A DNA stretch of 64,000 nucleotides from Sciurus carolinensis (GCF_902686445.1 NC_062219.1:144194057-144258056), one strand, 5' to 3'; shown: positions 40,936-54,172, counted from the first letter of the stretch. The notes: a model not told the origin generated them from the sequence alone. Numbers and translations are program-made.

Positions 40936-43720
40936 GCCTAAGCTGTAGGATGATTAGATTCATGGGATTATATGCACTCTACTATGTTCTGCCTGTAAAT
41001 TTTTCTCTAATAATCTCTGTTTTTATACCTTTAAACCTAATGGTATGTCTTCACAAATCCCTTCTTAGGATGCATAATTGTATCCAGGAGAATCTTGTTA
41101 AAGGGAGGCAGCACTGGTTTGCCTGTCCAAGCTGGTGGCAAATGTGTTATGTACGTGTGGTTATAGATGTCCCATATGATCCCGGTGGATAGAACCTCTG
41201 GTTAGGGCCATAGCTAGCCTAGTGCAGATGGGGCCATTTAACACGGAAGTGTTCCATTTATCACTGGTGATTGTTCCACCTTATCCCTGTCTTATATTTG
41301 CGTGAATCCTCACAGTTCTAGTGTCAAGAGAAAGAATAAAGGTAGCAGGATAGATATGCAAACTTTATTTCAGTGAAGTTTCTAAAAGCAGTGGAGATCA
41401 AGCAGGACACAGGCAGGAGAAAGCAGGGAGAGGTTCAAAGCCACAGGTCTCAGAACGAGCCAGCAGGACACACATCTCAGAGACAAGGGGCTTACCTTGA
41501 GAGGAAGAACCTAAATTTGCTGTTTTTAATAGAACAGAACAGACAGACGGGTGACAGAACCATCTCAACCCAGCATGAGGCTATGGTGCAAAAGAGGGGC
41601 AACTGTCCTGCAGATAGCAGTTACAAAATTTGGAGAGCAGTATACACTCTCCAAATGCCTGGCCTAAGCTGCACGTGCACACACGTATTCCTTGAAGGCA
41701 CTGGGGTACAACCAAGAGCAAGTGGACTGTCATGGCAAGTTGACCTGTAGGACAAGGGACCGGCCCTGCATGAGTTTCTTGTCTTCAAAGCTATGGGTGT
41801 GCCCACTCTTTTCCTGAGGAGTGGCAGTTTGCAAGGGCTGTGCCTAAAGGGGCTGTGCCTGCACTCTAGAAATCTCTTCCCATGCGCATGAAGTGGGGGT
41901 GCGTGGAAGGAGAAGGAAGGCTGTGGAACTGGTGAACAGGAAATTGGTTCCGGATGCAGTTCAGGAGGTCAGCTTGATCACCTTTTCTGGCCTCCATCAT
42001 GAGATGACATGCACAGAGACGAGGAAGGACTGTGGTTTCATTCTGGACAGAGTTAAGTAAAGGCACTTTTGAGTTGACTGAGGAATTATTCAATAAGCGA
42101 TTGCCCATGTGGATGTAGAACTTAAAATCAAAGACTAGTCCAGAGGTGTTGTAGAAACTTCCAGGGTACTCGTGGTACTGGAGGTCATGGGTTTGGATGA
42201 GAATAAGATGGAAGACACAGCAACTGGCAGCAAAGAGCACCTAGGATGGAAACGTGGGGTAAAAGACTAGCCAAGAGAGTGGGTGTCACAGAGGCCAAGA
42301 AAGAGCCATTCCAAGTGCAAGTGGTCAACATCAGATCCCCTTAGCAGGGACAACAAATGTCTCCTACTCCTGACTCTGCTGTGAATACTCCAGACTTTCT
42401 GCCTTCTTGCTTTTGCATGATGCTTCCACTTCCACCTGAAATGTTTTGCCACCATTTCTGGACATGCCAGTCTCACCTGTCTTCGAGGCTCAGATAAAAT
42501 GCCAGCTCCCCTGGAAAGTTTCTAGATGGGTTGTGCTGGGTTTATCATTCCTAGGTCTCATTCTCCATTCTCCTATAACCAACTGGTGGGAGCCTCCAAG
42601 AAGCTGGTATGGGCAGCATCATGCAGGGCCCCTTTGCCCTCTGGTTTTCAGTTGGATTCCATGAGTTGGGGGCAGAGGCAGGAAATTGGAGATGGGATGG
42701 AGGGCAAGGCTGGAATATTTCTCCCCTACTCCCTTCCTGCTTTGGTGCCATGGTCCTAACAATGGCTCCATCTTCCTGTGACTTCATGGTATCAGACTGT
42801 GGGGGCATTATTTCCTCCTCGTGGCCATTCAGGCCCAAGGGGGCAGGGGGCAGTAGCTTCCACCATCATTAAGCGTTTGATGCTTACACTTCCTTTGGAG
42901 GTCGTATCAACTCCACTCCTCCCTCTATCCATGACCCCACGTTCTCTCCAGTCAGCTCTTTTAGGAGTTGTGAATTCTTATGCTCTGTACTACTGCAAGT
43001 GGTCATTCTTCCCTCTTCTAAAGCTCAACAGTCCATTGTTTTCTTCTCCTAATATTTTTATTGTGCATTATGAAGGTTATGCACCTGCTTTGTCTCTTTT
43101 ATTGCATATTAAATTGCTCAAGGAGAGATTTCACAACCTGCTTATCTCAGAACATAAACTATACCAGACTTCGATATAAACTTTTCTATTGGAAAAAAGT
43201 TCCTCATTCAGTAAGCATTTACTGAGTGCCTGATCTATTCAGATCTCTGCATAAGGCACAGCAAGAAGTCAAAGATCGGAGAATAAGAGAATTGTCAGCT
43301 AACAGGAACTTGGAGAGGAAGAAGTGTAACTGCCCCATTTTATGGAGCAAAAATTGTAGCCCAAAGAAATGCAGTGAGGTGCTCAGGCTCACTTCTTGGT
43401 TTGCTTGCAGGATCCTGAATCCCCACCGGGTGCTCTTTACCAACTCAGTGACCTTGCTGCCCTCAGAGAGCTTGCAGTCAAGTGAAGGGATCGCCAGAAA
43501 CGATACTGCAGGTGAATATTCAATGATGAGATATATTTTAGGTGAACTAACAGCTTAACAACTAGTGTGTTCGACCTGCTCCTATTTATAGTGAAATTAA
43601 GCAAATAGAAATATGTACAAATTCTTAAAATATTTTTAAAGTTCGGAAAACTGTGTGCCAATATGCTGTCTCATCAAACTCTTTTGAGGGTTACAAACAG
43701 TAAAGTAAGATTAAAATAGT
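40936..43720. other. Flank with minor old-repeat traces
   Basis: Traces of an L2-like segment at about 42400-42540 and a MIR-like minus-strand segment at about 43205-43400 ('gccccattttatggagcaaa'). Several open frames up to 133 codons show no domain. No gene was found. Confidence 0.5.
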
Positions 43721-43724
43721 TTTT

Positions 43725-44506
43725 TAAATTAGTCTTAATGGGGTATCATTAACATACACAAAATTGCACATATTCAAAAGTACAGTTGAGCAAGTTTTGG
43801 CATGTGTGTACATGTGAAACTATAACCACTACCAAAGTGGTAATCATGTACATAACCCCCCAAAGTTTCCTTGGGTCCTTTTTAATTCCTCTACCTGGAG
43901 TTCGTCACCTGTTTTCCTGTCCCACAGAACCATCGCCCTGCTATCTGTCAGTATAAATCAGTTTGCATTTTCTAGATTATTACGTAAATGGAAATATATT
44001 GTATGTATTCTTTTAATGTCTGGTTTCTTTAACTCAACAGCATAATTATTTTGAGTTTCCTGCATATTGTTGCATGTGTCAGTAGATTGTTCCTTTTTAT
44101 TGCTGAGTAGTATTCCATTATATCAATATACTACAGTTTTTATCCACGCACCCACTTAAAGGACATTTCCAGCTATTGACTATTACAAATTAAGCTGCTA
44201 TGAATATTCTTATAAAAATCTTTGTAGAGACGTGTATTTTAATTTCTCTTGGTAAATGTCTAGGAGTGGAATGGCTGAATCACATGGTAGATGTTTGTTT
44301 AACTTCTTGAAGAAATTACCAAACTGTGTTCCAAACTGGTTATCATTTTTTACTCCCACCTGTCAGGGTATGAGAGTCCAATGCCTCTGTACTCTTGTCA
44401 GCACATGGAATAGTCAGTTTTTAAAATTTTAGCTCTTTGAGTAGATGTGTAGTGCCATTTCATTGTGGCATTCATTTTCTTTCTTCTAACACCTAATATT
44501 CATCAT
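43725..44506 (-). mobile_element. Ancient L1 3' region (antisense)
   Basis: 'ttgctgagtagtattccatt', 'acatttccagctattgacta', 'gtctaggagtggaatggctg' and 'accaaactgtgttccaaact' are the antisense L1 3' UTR/ORF2 end. It is diverged from the squirrel L1s at 57-64 kb. It stops where an LTR begins. Confidence 0.8.
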
Positions 44507-44863
44507 TCTTATGGTTTAGACATGAGGTGCACCTCAAAAGCTCATGTGTGAGACAATGCAAGAAAGTGTAGAGGTGAAGTGACTGGGTTATGGGAACTTT
44601 AACCTGGTCCGTGCATTAATCCCTTCATGGGGATTAACTGAGTGGTAACTACAGCAGGTAGGTGTGGCTGGGGGGTCACTGGGGTGTGCCTTTGGGGTAT
44701 ATATTTTGTTTGTGGTGAGGAGAGTGCCCTCCCCGCTCCTTCCTGGTGCCGAGTCCCCAGCTGCTTTCTTCTACCACACCCTCTGCCATGGTGTCCTGGA
44801 CTAAGCCTGGATCCTGGGAAGTGGAGGGGCGACTCGGATCACAGAAACTTCTGAATGGTGGCC
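44507..44863 (+). mobile_element. ERVL-MaLR-type LTR, copy 1
   Basis: Starts 'ttatggtttagacatgaggt', carries 'aaaagctcatgtgtgagaca', 'aatcccttcatggggattaa' and 'cctttggggtatatattttg', and resembles the copy at 56485 throughout. The 3' end is degraded. It is a fossil endogenous-retrovirus LTR with no coding capacity. Confidence 0.75.
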
Positions 44864-45880
44864 TCCAAACACGAGTAGAGGGCAGGGACTTGGAGGCAAG
44901 AGGCGGAGGCATGCCAAGCCCCTGAAGAAGGTGGAAAGGGTTAGCCTGGGAAATGAAGAAGATATGAAAGAGGAGGAGCTCACAACTAACTCGGAACTCA
45001 CGTTGACATTTTATGGGTGCACAAAAAACTAAAAGGAGCAAGTTAGGAGCAGGTTTGAAAGTTGGCCATGTTCGGTTTCCCGTAGGCTGAGGTCGAGGTT
45101 CCAAGGAACAGCATCAGCGGCAGTGTCCAAAAGTGGTGGTGGATGGTATGCCCGCATAAAACTAACTAATCCTGAGCTAAGTGCACATCAGCCCCTTCTG
45201 CTCTGCTCCGTCCTGGACTTTGCCAGCCTTGCAGCTGCAGGAACTCTGCCCTGTGCAGTTCTCCATGTCAGCAGCAGAGGGCAGCAGCAGTAGCCGATTA
45301 GACTGTCCTGGTGGGAGCCAAGGGAGACTTCATTCTGAAGGGGAGCTGGGGATTTTGCCTCCACCAACCAACAGTGGATGTTGCCAGGTGCCGAGACACG
45401 GAAGACTGTCCTTGATTTGCCCCGTCAACTGCAGATCCATCTTCATCTCGCAGATGGAAATGCTGAGCAAAGCAGCAGGGACTTCTTTATTCCCCCAAGC
45501 AAAAATCATAATAGACTGCATGTATCCAGTGCCTACTCTTCTAAGGGCTGTAAGCTTGTTGTCGTTCATTTTCTAGCAATAAGGAGTCGCTCTTATAATT
45601 ACCAGCCACATTTTATCATAAATTAGCTCAAGAGGACATGACTTACACATGTCGATATAAGTATGTAGCAGAATCCACGCATTTAATCATGGCGCTGTAT
45701 GGTTACTCCCTGTGAAGTGGTAGTGTTCTTGGAGTATGCACACGTATGTGTATGTGTCTGCACACTTGCTCTTTTGTGCACAGAGGGTTTTGTTGGTTTG
45801 TTAAAAGATGAGGTGAAATGGAAAACTTGTAGGTGTTTTGATCTTTTCTTTTGATCCAAAACACTCTACGGAAGAAACAA
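44864..45880. other. Flank, one MIR trace
   Basis: A MIR-like minus-strand segment at about 45430-45600. The rest is unassigned. A (TG)-rich phrase lies near 45740-45760. Confidence 0.45.
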
Positions 45881-45884
45881 GGTA

Positions 45885-46075
45885 CAGTTACGCACTGCTT
45901 AACACCTGGGGTACATTATGAGGAATCGCTTATCAGTCCACAGTTTTGAAGCTGTGAAAGAATCACAGTGTTCTTACACAAGTGAAGGAAATTACGGTGT
46001 CACGGGCCATGTGATCCTCTGGGACCACTGTCGTATATGCTGTCCATCATTGACCTTAATGTTGCCAATTAGCAA
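45885..46075 (+). mobile_element. Internally deleted fossil DNA transposon, copy 2
   Basis: Begins 'cagttacgcactgcttaaca', contains 'ctgggaccactgtcgtatat', and ends 'gctgtccatcattgacctta'. These are the two ends of the same element as copy 1 at 31674, in the opposite orientation, with the interior lost. Confidence 0.65.
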
Positions 46076-46435
46076 TTAACAAATACAATAGTGCTTAAAG
46101 TGTGGTCCGTGGACAGTGCTGGCCTTCAAACTGTTGGTTCCTACCTGGTTTGTTAGGTAAGTATGGAAATTGAGAGTAAGCATTTAAATACTTTTATAAC
46201 AATTTGAGAGAGTAATTTTATGTCTATTGAATCTAATGATAAGACTCAGGGGCTTGTATTTCTTGTCTTTTTTATTTCATTTTGTAATAATTCCTGGTTT
46301 GTCCTTTGTCATAGGATTGTTCAAGAAGAACTGTCATAAAAATCATGACACAGATGTAGAGCCTGTACAGGTTTTAGGTATGTTCCCTTGACAGGGGAAT
46401 GAAACCCAGCAGTACTGTTGTTATTACTACCACTA

Positions 46436-46516
46436 CTACAGTGCTGGGAAGGGAGCGCAGAGCCTGGTGCATGCTGGACACACACTCTGCCTGAGCAACA
46501 GCCCAGCCCAGCACAG
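46436..46516 (-). mobile_element. Diverged tRNA-type SINE (antisense)
   Basis: 'gtgctgggaagggagcgcag', 'ggtgcatgctggacacacac' and 'gagcaacagcccagcccagc' are the reverse complement of the tRNA-like SINE body. Confidence 0.6.
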
Positions 46517-46629
46517 TTTTTCCAACTGGAAGGAGCTGCTCCTCTGAATCTTGGGGCAGCTCCACGGATCCTTGAGATTAAATTGCCATGAAGAGAAAGG
46601 AGGAGGGACAATCTTTTGGAGGCTTTGGT

Positions 46630-46742
46630 GTGTTGATTTTGAGATGGGGGTCTGCCAATGTTGCCCAGGCTGGTCTTGAACTCCCACCTCAGCCTCCTGC
46701 GTGCTGAGACTTCAGGTGCATGGCCATGCCCACCAAGGGGAT
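46630..46742 (-). mobile_element. 7SL-derived B1/Alu-like monomer (antisense)
   Basis: 'gttgcccaggctggtcttga', 'actcccacctcagcctcctg' and 'gcatggccatgcccacc' are the reverse complement of the Alu/B1 left-half body. It has no tRNA-like partner, unlike the dimeric copies at 26792 and 52673. Confidence 0.85.
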
Positions 46743-47636
46743 AATCGGGAGACTCTCCCAGAAGAGGTTCCATTTCACTTCTTAGCTTTGGGCCAAATCA
46801 CTAAAAAGAGAACAGAGAACAAGAAAAGGATACATTAAGAAGAAGAAAATGAGGAATCGTTTTTAAAAATAACACTGCTCGTAGAGATCACTGATGTCCC
46901 TTTTGCATGTACATTTGACAAATCAAAGGCCCCTGAGGCACCAGAGCAAACCAAGTTTTCACATTAATTTATTTCTATTCACTTAACTCAAAAATCAATG
47001 TCTGATTTTCAACTGAAAGATGAGCTTTTGGCCTCATGCCAGCTGTGCCTTCAAAAGTTGCTATTTAGGAATATGGAAAAAAAATTCCTTTTCTTCTAGG
47101 AGAAGTGGAGTTTCCTAGGGGGGTCGGCAAAAATAAAAATAAAGAGGGAACTTGTCAAAACACAAGTAAAATTTTGAGAAAAGATGATGGTTGTTAACAG
47201 AGGGCAAATACACCAGTCTTTGTTCACTCACTGGTGTTTTCTTTTTCTAGAAAATAAGCTGAAAAATGATTGACCAAGTAAATGTCCACCATGCAACATG
47301 GTTTGCCAGGAGTAGTTCCCCACTTGCTGCAACTTTCTTCTCCCCCGCCTCTGTTTTCAAGAAAACTTCTTTAGCACAGTTCTTTTCACTATTAAAACAA
47401 AAACACAAACAAAAGAACAAGTAGTTCTGGAAAGATCAATACATTCTACCCAATTGATCACTCACATATGAGTTTGTCAGGTCCTTTCCAGAAAGCCTGA
47501 TTTATAGGACAGATGAGGTTGGAGGGGGCTGCTGGCATGTGTTCTTCAACTTACCTGATTCCCTATGACGTTCCATGCACTGGGAACCCAGGCTTTACCC
47601 TAAAGGAGCTTAGGGGCAGCTGAAGGGGACATGCGT
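46743..47636. other. Unassigned AT-rich flank
   Basis: No recognisable repeat body, exon or RNA gene. Confidence 0.45.
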
Positions 47637-48019
47637 TGCTACGGTTTGGATGTCCCCACCAACACTCATGTTAAAATTTAATCCCCATTGTGAGGTATTA
47701 GTACGGTAGAAACAATCCAAGTAAGGTGTTTGGGGTGGGACCTCTGGGAGGTAATTAAGTTTAAATGAAGCCATAGGATGAGTGGAACTCTAATCCAGTG
47801 GAACTGTGGCTTTATAAGGACAGGAGAAGAGACCTCAGTGAGATGTCCAGTCCCTTCTGTGCTGCCTCAGGACTCTGCAGAGTCCCCACCAGCAAAAACA
47901 CATCACCAGATGTGGCATCTGACCTTGAACTTTCCCAGCTCAGAACCACAGGAGAATAAACCTTTGCCTTATAGGTCACTCAGCCTGTGACATTCACCCA
48001 TAGCAACAGACTGTGGACC
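47637..48019 (+). mobile_element. MST/MLT1-type MaLR LTR
   Basis: Opens 'tgctacggtttggatgtccc', then 'gttaaaatttaatccccatt', 'gggacctctgggaggtaatt', 'ctcagaaccacaggagaata' and 'aacctttgccttataggtca'. This is the classic order of MST/MLT1 LTRs, with the poly(A) signal near the 3' end. It is a solo LTR; I see no internal region. Confidence 0.8.
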
Positions 48020-48394
48020 AAGAGGAGAACCCAGAAGCACCCAGATGTCTGAAGTTTTAATGTGGAAAACAGGTGGTTATATTGGGGTCAGAGAATCATT
48101 CTTCAGATTGGGAAGGGCCACAGGAAACGAGGAGGAGCTAATTTGCTGATGTAATATGGGTAATTTGTTTAAGGGCAACTGAAAGCCATGGAAGGAGGCG
48201 GCACACCTGGGGTAAGACTGGGGAATAGACGCCCCACAGCAGTCCTGGGCCAAGCTTGCGGAGCCCCATGTGATGGCATGCTGTCGTGACCTAGTTCCAC
48301 CATGGACTTAATAAGAAGCCAGGTAAGGGTGGTTACCAGCTTTGCAAAGGCATATGTTGACTTGCACCTTCTATAATCCAGCTCAAACCCAATT

Positions 48395-50290
48395 TTTAAA
48401 AAAAATTTTAAATTTTTATATTATTTGTTCTAATTAGTTGTACATGACAGTAGAATGCATTTATACATCTTGATAGATCATATGTAAATGGAGTGTACTT
48501 TCTCATTTTTCTGATTGTACCTATTGAAGGATCACATCGGCCGTTGAGTCATACATGTACTTGAGGAATAATGACTGTTTCACTCTATCATTCCCTCCCC
48601 TGCCCCTTCCCCTCTCTTCACTCCCCTCTACCTAATCTAATTCTTCCCTATACCTGCCCTTATTGTGAATTAGCTTCTGCATATCAGAGAAAACATTTGG
48701 CCTTTGTTTTTTGGGATTGGCTTATTTTACTTAGCATGATATTCTTTAACTCTATCCATTTACCAGCAAATACCAGAATTTCATTCTTCTTTAAAGCTGA
48801 GTAATATTCCATCATTCTCACACACACACACACACACACACCACATTTTCTTTATCCATTCATCTGTTGAAGGGCATCTAGGTTGGTTCCATAATCTAGT
48901 TATTGTTAATTGAGCTGCTATAAACATTGATGTGACTGCGTTACTGTAGTATGCTGATTTTAAGTCCTTTGGGTATAAACCAAGGAGGGGGATAACTGAG
49001 TCAAAAGGTGGGTTCATTCCAAGTTTTCTGAGGAATCTCCATACTGCTTTCCAGAGTGGCTGCACCAATTTGCAACTCCACCAGCAATGTACGAGTGTGC
49101 CTTTTTCCCCACATCCACGCCAACACCTATTATTGCTTGTGTAATAATGATAATAGCCATTCTAATTGGAGTAAGATGAAATCTTAGGGTGGTGTTAATT
49201 TGCATTTCTCTAATTACTAGAGATGTTGAATACTTTTTCATATATTTGTTAATTGCCTGTATGTCTTCTGTAAAGTGTTCAGTTCCTTAGCCCATTTATT
49301 GATTGGGTTTTTATTTGTTTTTATGGTGTTAAGTTTTTTGAGTTACTTATATATCCTGGAAATTAATGCTTTATCTGAGGTGGATGTGGCAAAGATTTTC
49401 TCCCAATCTGTAAGCTGTCTCTTCACATTATTGTTTTTTTTGCTGAGAAGAAGCTTTTTAGTTTGAATCCATCCCCATTTATTGATTCTTGATTTAACTT
49501 CTTACACTTTAGGGATCTTGTTAAGGAAGTTAGATTCTAGGCCAACATGGTGAAGGGTTGGGCCTACTTTTTCTTCTAGTAGGCACAGAGTCTCTGTTCT
49601 AGTTCCTAAGTCTTTGATCCATAGTGAGTTGGGTTTTGTGAAGGGTGAGAGATAAAGGTTTAATTTCATTTTGTTACATGTGGCTTTCCAGTTTTCCCAG
49701 CACCATTTGTTGAATAAGCTATCTTTTCTCCTGTGACTGTTTTTGGCACCTTTGTCTAGTATGAGATACCTTTGTTTATGTGGGTTTGTCTTGTGTCTTC
49801 TATTCTTTACCATTGGTCTGCCTGTCTATTTTGGTGCCAATACCATGCTGTTTTTATTACTATAGCTCTGCAGTATAGTTTGACATCTGGTATGGTGATG
49901 CCTCCTACTTCACTCTTCTTGTTAAGGGTTGCTTTGGCTAGTCTGGATCTCTTATTTTTCCAAATTAATTTCATGATAGCCTTTTCTAGTTCTATGAAGA
50001 ATGTCATTGGAATTTAATAGGGATGGAATTAAATTTGTATAACACTTTTTGGTAGTATGGTCATTTTGACAATATTAATTCTGCCTATCCAGGAGCATGG
50101 GAGGTCTTTCCATCTTCTAAGATCTTCAATATCTTTTTTTTTAGTGTTCTGTAGTTTTCATTGTAGAGGTCTTTCACCTCTTTTGTTAGATTGATTCCCA
50201 AGTTTTTTTTTTTCAGGCAGTTGTGAATGGGGTAATGTTCTTTATTTCTCTTTCAGTGGATTCATTACTGTTGTATAGGAAACCCCATTT
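48395..50290 (-). mobile_element. 5'-truncated L1 (3' UTR and ORF2 C-terminal part)
   Basis: Its 3' end is at the left (TTTTTAAAAAAAATTTTAAA and 'gttgtacatgacagtagaat'). Minus-strand ORF2 C-terminal phrases follow (e.g. [36 protein letters not shown]), broken by stops and frameshifts. An internal (CA)n sits at 48817-48842. It is a dead copy, and the 5' end is missing at about 50290. Confidence 0.93.
48817..48842. repeat. (CA)n microsatellite inside L1
   Basis: About 13 CA units, inserted or expanded at the place where younger L1 copies have a TATATATA run (62480-62495). Confidence 0.9.
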
Positions 50291-51469
50291 TTAACTTAAT
50301 CAAGTCAGATTTAGCTCTCTCCAAATTATTCATTGCTGTTTTCATGACATAAAACTCTTTTCTGGCAACAGGACACAGACACATTCTGGATCCTCAGATT
50401 GCTAGTTAGGCAAAGTACTTAAATTCTCAATGCCTCATTTGACTCTTCTGTAAAACAGGCATAAGGCATTATTTACGCACTGGGTTATGAGGATTAAAAG
50501 AAATAAACATGTAAAGCACTTTTGGTTACTTTGGTATCTAGAGATCATGCCTACACTCAGTATTTGGATTAGCAAGGGGCTGGGGAGGGCCCTCTTTTCT
50601 TGCTCTACATAAGAGTTCCAGGGTTCAGGAAGAGGTGGTTAGGTTAGAAGAGTTCGCAGCTGGGCATGGTGGCACATGCCAAGGAAACAGCTAGAAAACA
50701 GAGTGAGACCTCCACTTGCCAGGGAGAAAATATAAACCCCAAACACAGCCCCAAATAACCTACTTCCTGACTCTCTAGCTGCCTAGAGTTTCTACCCAGT
50801 TACCCATTCAAGTGGATTAATCCACTGCTTAGGTTAAGGCTCTCGTAATCTAACCATTTCACCTGTGAAGATTCTTGCATTGTCTCAAACGTGAGCTTCG
50901 GGGGACACCTTGCATCTAAACCATGACAATTGGTCACAAGCCTGGAGTGTAGTAGTTACCAGTTCATTGCCTCCAGCTCCCAATCCGCCTTGCATTTCCG
51001 GCTCTGCAGGAATACAGCTGGACCCTGTAAATATTTTTTCTCTGCCCTCTGGCATGATGTGAGGCACTCTCTGCAGCATGCAGAGGGGAAGGGTCTCTGG
51101 ACTGCAGGGCATGATTCTTGGTAGGTTCCTCGGTGTGCAGTGTCTGCAGTGCCCAGCTCAGGCAGTGGGCCACAGCCAGCGGCACGAAGCAACTGCAGGT
51201 GGGTGGCCTCCCCAGCTACCCTTCTGTGTGGCTCTGTAGCACAAATAGCACAAACCAACAGACGACCTTCCCCAGGCCCAAGGAGGCAGACTCTCAGGGA
51301 ACCTCCTCAGTGACACAGCCCAACTCACTTCGTCCTGTGAGCCCCAGCTGTACCCTCTCCAGCCAGGTGTGGAGCTCAGCCCTGGGCCCTGGGCCCTCTT
51401 CCAGGTTTGTCCTGTGGATCATCTATCTCAGCCCTAGGGTGCTGGCTGCTTGCTGCATCTGCTAGTCCT
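50291..51469. other. Flank with MIR and SINE traces
   Basis: MIR on the plus strand at about 50380-50530 ('ggcaaagtacttaaattctc' and 'catttgactcttctgtaaaa'). A 25-bp B1-like stub at about 50655-50680 ('gctgggcatggtggcacatg'). No gene. Confidence 0.5.
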
Positions 51470-51645
51470 ACATATATATATATTTTATTAGAGCATTATA
51501 GTTACACGTGGTCGTTGACTTTACTCTGACAAAGGCATACTCATGGAATTTGACTGATTCCACTTCAGCCCCCAGTCCCTGCCCCCTCCCTCCCTCCACC
51601 ATCTTTCACTCATTTCGTTAGGAGACTTTCACTTGGCATTGTGAC
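51470..51645 (-). mobile_element. L1 3'-end fragment (antisense)
   Basis: TATATATATTTTATTAGAGC, 'ccccagtccctgccccctcc' and 'gagactttcacttggcattg' parallel the 3' end of the L1 copies at 61350-61500 and 62105-62400. Heavily truncated. Confidence 0.65.
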
Positions 51646-52672
51646 TACGATGTCAACATGAAACCATTTCCCAGCTTCTCTCGGTCTCCCAACCTTGGCA
51701 CTCTCCTTTGGGGAGATGGAAGAGAGAGGAGCTGACCCGCTCTGTTTTCAGGGAAGAAGAAAATTAAAATTGAACACACGCCATTGATTAGCCCCTCCTC
51801 CTTCCTGGAACCGAGGTTTGTCCACGGGAGTCCACCTCCTCATGGACGGGAGGGACGAGCCACATGAAGAGGAACTGCAGGTGACTGTCCTGAGGCGTCT
51901 GCAGGAGAAGTGGAAGGACAGGTGGTGGGTGGAAGTGGAAAGCAGAGCAGCGGACGTCCGTGGACATGGAGGAGCTGGGTTGGACCTGGAGATGTCTCCT
52001 GGGAGGGACTGCTAGGTGCCCAGTGGAACAGGTTAGGGCTTGGAATAAAAATTGCCATTGTTTCCTGTTGGACCTCTGTTTGTCTGGGTCCAGCTCCTTT
52101 AAGGCACAGCTGCTATTTGTAAATACTAGAAAAACACAAAATTGATCAGCTCACAATATTTTCTGAAGGAGAAAAATCACTTATTATCAATGTTAGGCTT
52201 TGAAAAGCTCCTAGGCTCAAAGATTTCTTTCTTTAACTAAAAAGACCTTAAGAGACCATTCACTGACTGGCTTGGGAAGAGAAAGGAATGGTTAGTATAA
52301 TTCCCATTTTACAGGTGAGGCAACTGAGGCATAGAAGGAGATGATTTAATTTTCCGAGTCCTGCAGCCACCAAGTGGGGCGGTTAGAAATCCCAGTTTCC
52401 CCTCCTGGGGATGCTATCCTGTCCAGCTGATGAATGATCCTGAGGAATTACAAGGAATAAACTACCCGTGTGCCAGGAGGAGGAGATAGAGGACAGGCAG
52501 GTAGTTACGAGGCTGCCAAACTCTGCAAGCACTCATGGTGGGTGAATCTAAGCACCTGTCTGTGTACCTGGTAGATGAGTTAATCAGAACCGTGGGTGCA
52601 CTTTGGAAAAGCTCCCCACGTTAGTCTAAGAAGCAGCCAGGGCTGGAAGCCACTTTCTAGAATAGTGATTCT
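51646..52672. other. Flank, one MIR trace
   Basis: A MIR on the minus strand at about 52285-52390 ('cccattttacaggtgaggca' and 'actgaggcatagaaggagat'). The remainder is unassigned. Confidence 0.5.
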
Positions 52673-52870
52673 TTTTTGGGGGTAGGGGGTACTGGGGATT
52701 TCACTCAAGGGCACTTGACCACTGAGCCACATCCCCAGCCCTATTTTGTATTTTATTTAGAGGGTCTCACTGAGTTGCTTAGCGCCTTGCTTTTGCTGAG
52801 ACTGGCTTTGAACATGAGATCCTCCTGCCTCAGCCTCCAGAGCCGCTGGGATTACAGGTGTGCACCAAGT
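52673..52870 (-). mobile_element. Dimeric squirrel SINE (antisense)
   Basis: Poly(T) at the left, 'ggtactggggatttcactca', 'ttgaccactgagccacatcc', then 'ggtctcactgagttgcttag', 'gatcctcctgcctcagcctc' and 'gccgctgggattacaggtgt'. A tRNA-like half joined to a 7SL/B1-like half, full length in antisense. Confidence 0.93.
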
Positions 52871-54068
52871 GGTGATTCTTAACAAGAGATAGGTGGAGGG
52901 CTATCACCTATCTCCATCTCTGGGCCAATGGAGCTTGGCCCGGAGCTGTGCCTGGCCCAGGCGTGTCTGAGACTCACCTGGAGGGCTTGCTGGAACAGCC
53001 TGTGTTTCCTAGGTCTGGGGTGGGGCTGAGGCTTTATGTTTTAACAAATTCCCTGTGTATTGCTGCTGCTGCTGAGCCAGGAGCCTCAGGCTGAGAACCA
53101 TTGACCTGGAGGTAACTTTTCCAATTACACTTGTCTGGTTGCCTGCCTTTAAGTCTGTGGTGCTGCCAGGGTGGACTTGGGGTGTGCGTGGGGAAGAGGG
53201 TAGTTCTGATTAAGCATTTAAGCAAAAAAGAACTACAGAATCTACAACTCAGACTGTGAGACACCTGGGCCATCTCTTGGGGACCTCGGTGCAGGGAAGA
53301 GTTGCAAGCCAACCACCCAGAACATAAAAGCAAGAACTGAACATTGTTAGGTGGGCTTCCTGTGCCGGCAGTAAAGCCTCTTAAAACTCATCCTATAATT
53401 AGTTAATTTTGGGAAAACAGGTTCAGAAAAGCTCCAGGTGGGTTCTGATCAGGCTCCCGAGGAGGGCAGCAGTCAGAACAAGACCTGTCCTCGAGAAATC
53501 AGCCAGCCAGACTGGGCCTGTTTCTCCCTCTGCAGGCTCGTCCCTGACCTCCTTACCTCACTTTGTGGAACAATTGCCAGGACTCCAGTTGCAGGATGAG
53601 GTCTGAGAGAAGGGAAAAGAAAGAACGGGGGGCGCGTGGCAGCCCCACATCCTCTGAGTATGACAGCCAGGTCTTGCCACTGGTGGATTCCACTTAGTGA
53701 AGAGGAACCATGCCTGGAATGATGTATGCACAGGCAAAAATCCAGCGGAGGAACAGCCGAGTGTGGTCTTGAATGTGTGGGCAGGCAGCGCTGGGCAGGC
53801 AGCGGGCAGGGGAACGATGAGATGGTCCAGAGAAGTGGCAGAGGTATAGGGCCTGCTGTGCAGGAAGGAAGAGCTGGAAAGAATCCCAGACGACTTGATA
53901 AGCTCAGAGCCGCACCTCACCAAACCTCAGAGTGCTCTGACGAAATGGCATAACACTCCGGGAAGTGACAAACGTTGGAACATTCTAGATCTCACCAGCA
54001 GAACCCTGAGACTTGGACACTCTGCTTGAATGTGCCAAGTTTTGAGATCCACCCTGCAAGATTTTTAG
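52871..54068. other. Unassigned flank
   Basis: Mixed-GC unique DNA. No supported coding or RNA feature. Confidence 0.45.
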
Positions 54069-54172
54069 GTGGAGCTGGAATTGTGGCTCAGTGGTAGAGT
54101 GCTTGCCTGGCATGTGTGAGGCCCTGGATTCAATCCTTAGCACCCCATAGAAATACATAAATAAAATTAAAA
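54069..54172 (+). mobile_element. tRNA-derived squirrel SINE
   Basis: 'gtggagctggaattgtggct', 'cagtggtagagtgcttgcct', 'ggcatgtgtgaggccctgga' and 'ttcaatccttagcaccccat', then AAATACATAAATAAAAT. Near-consensus. Confidence 0.93.
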
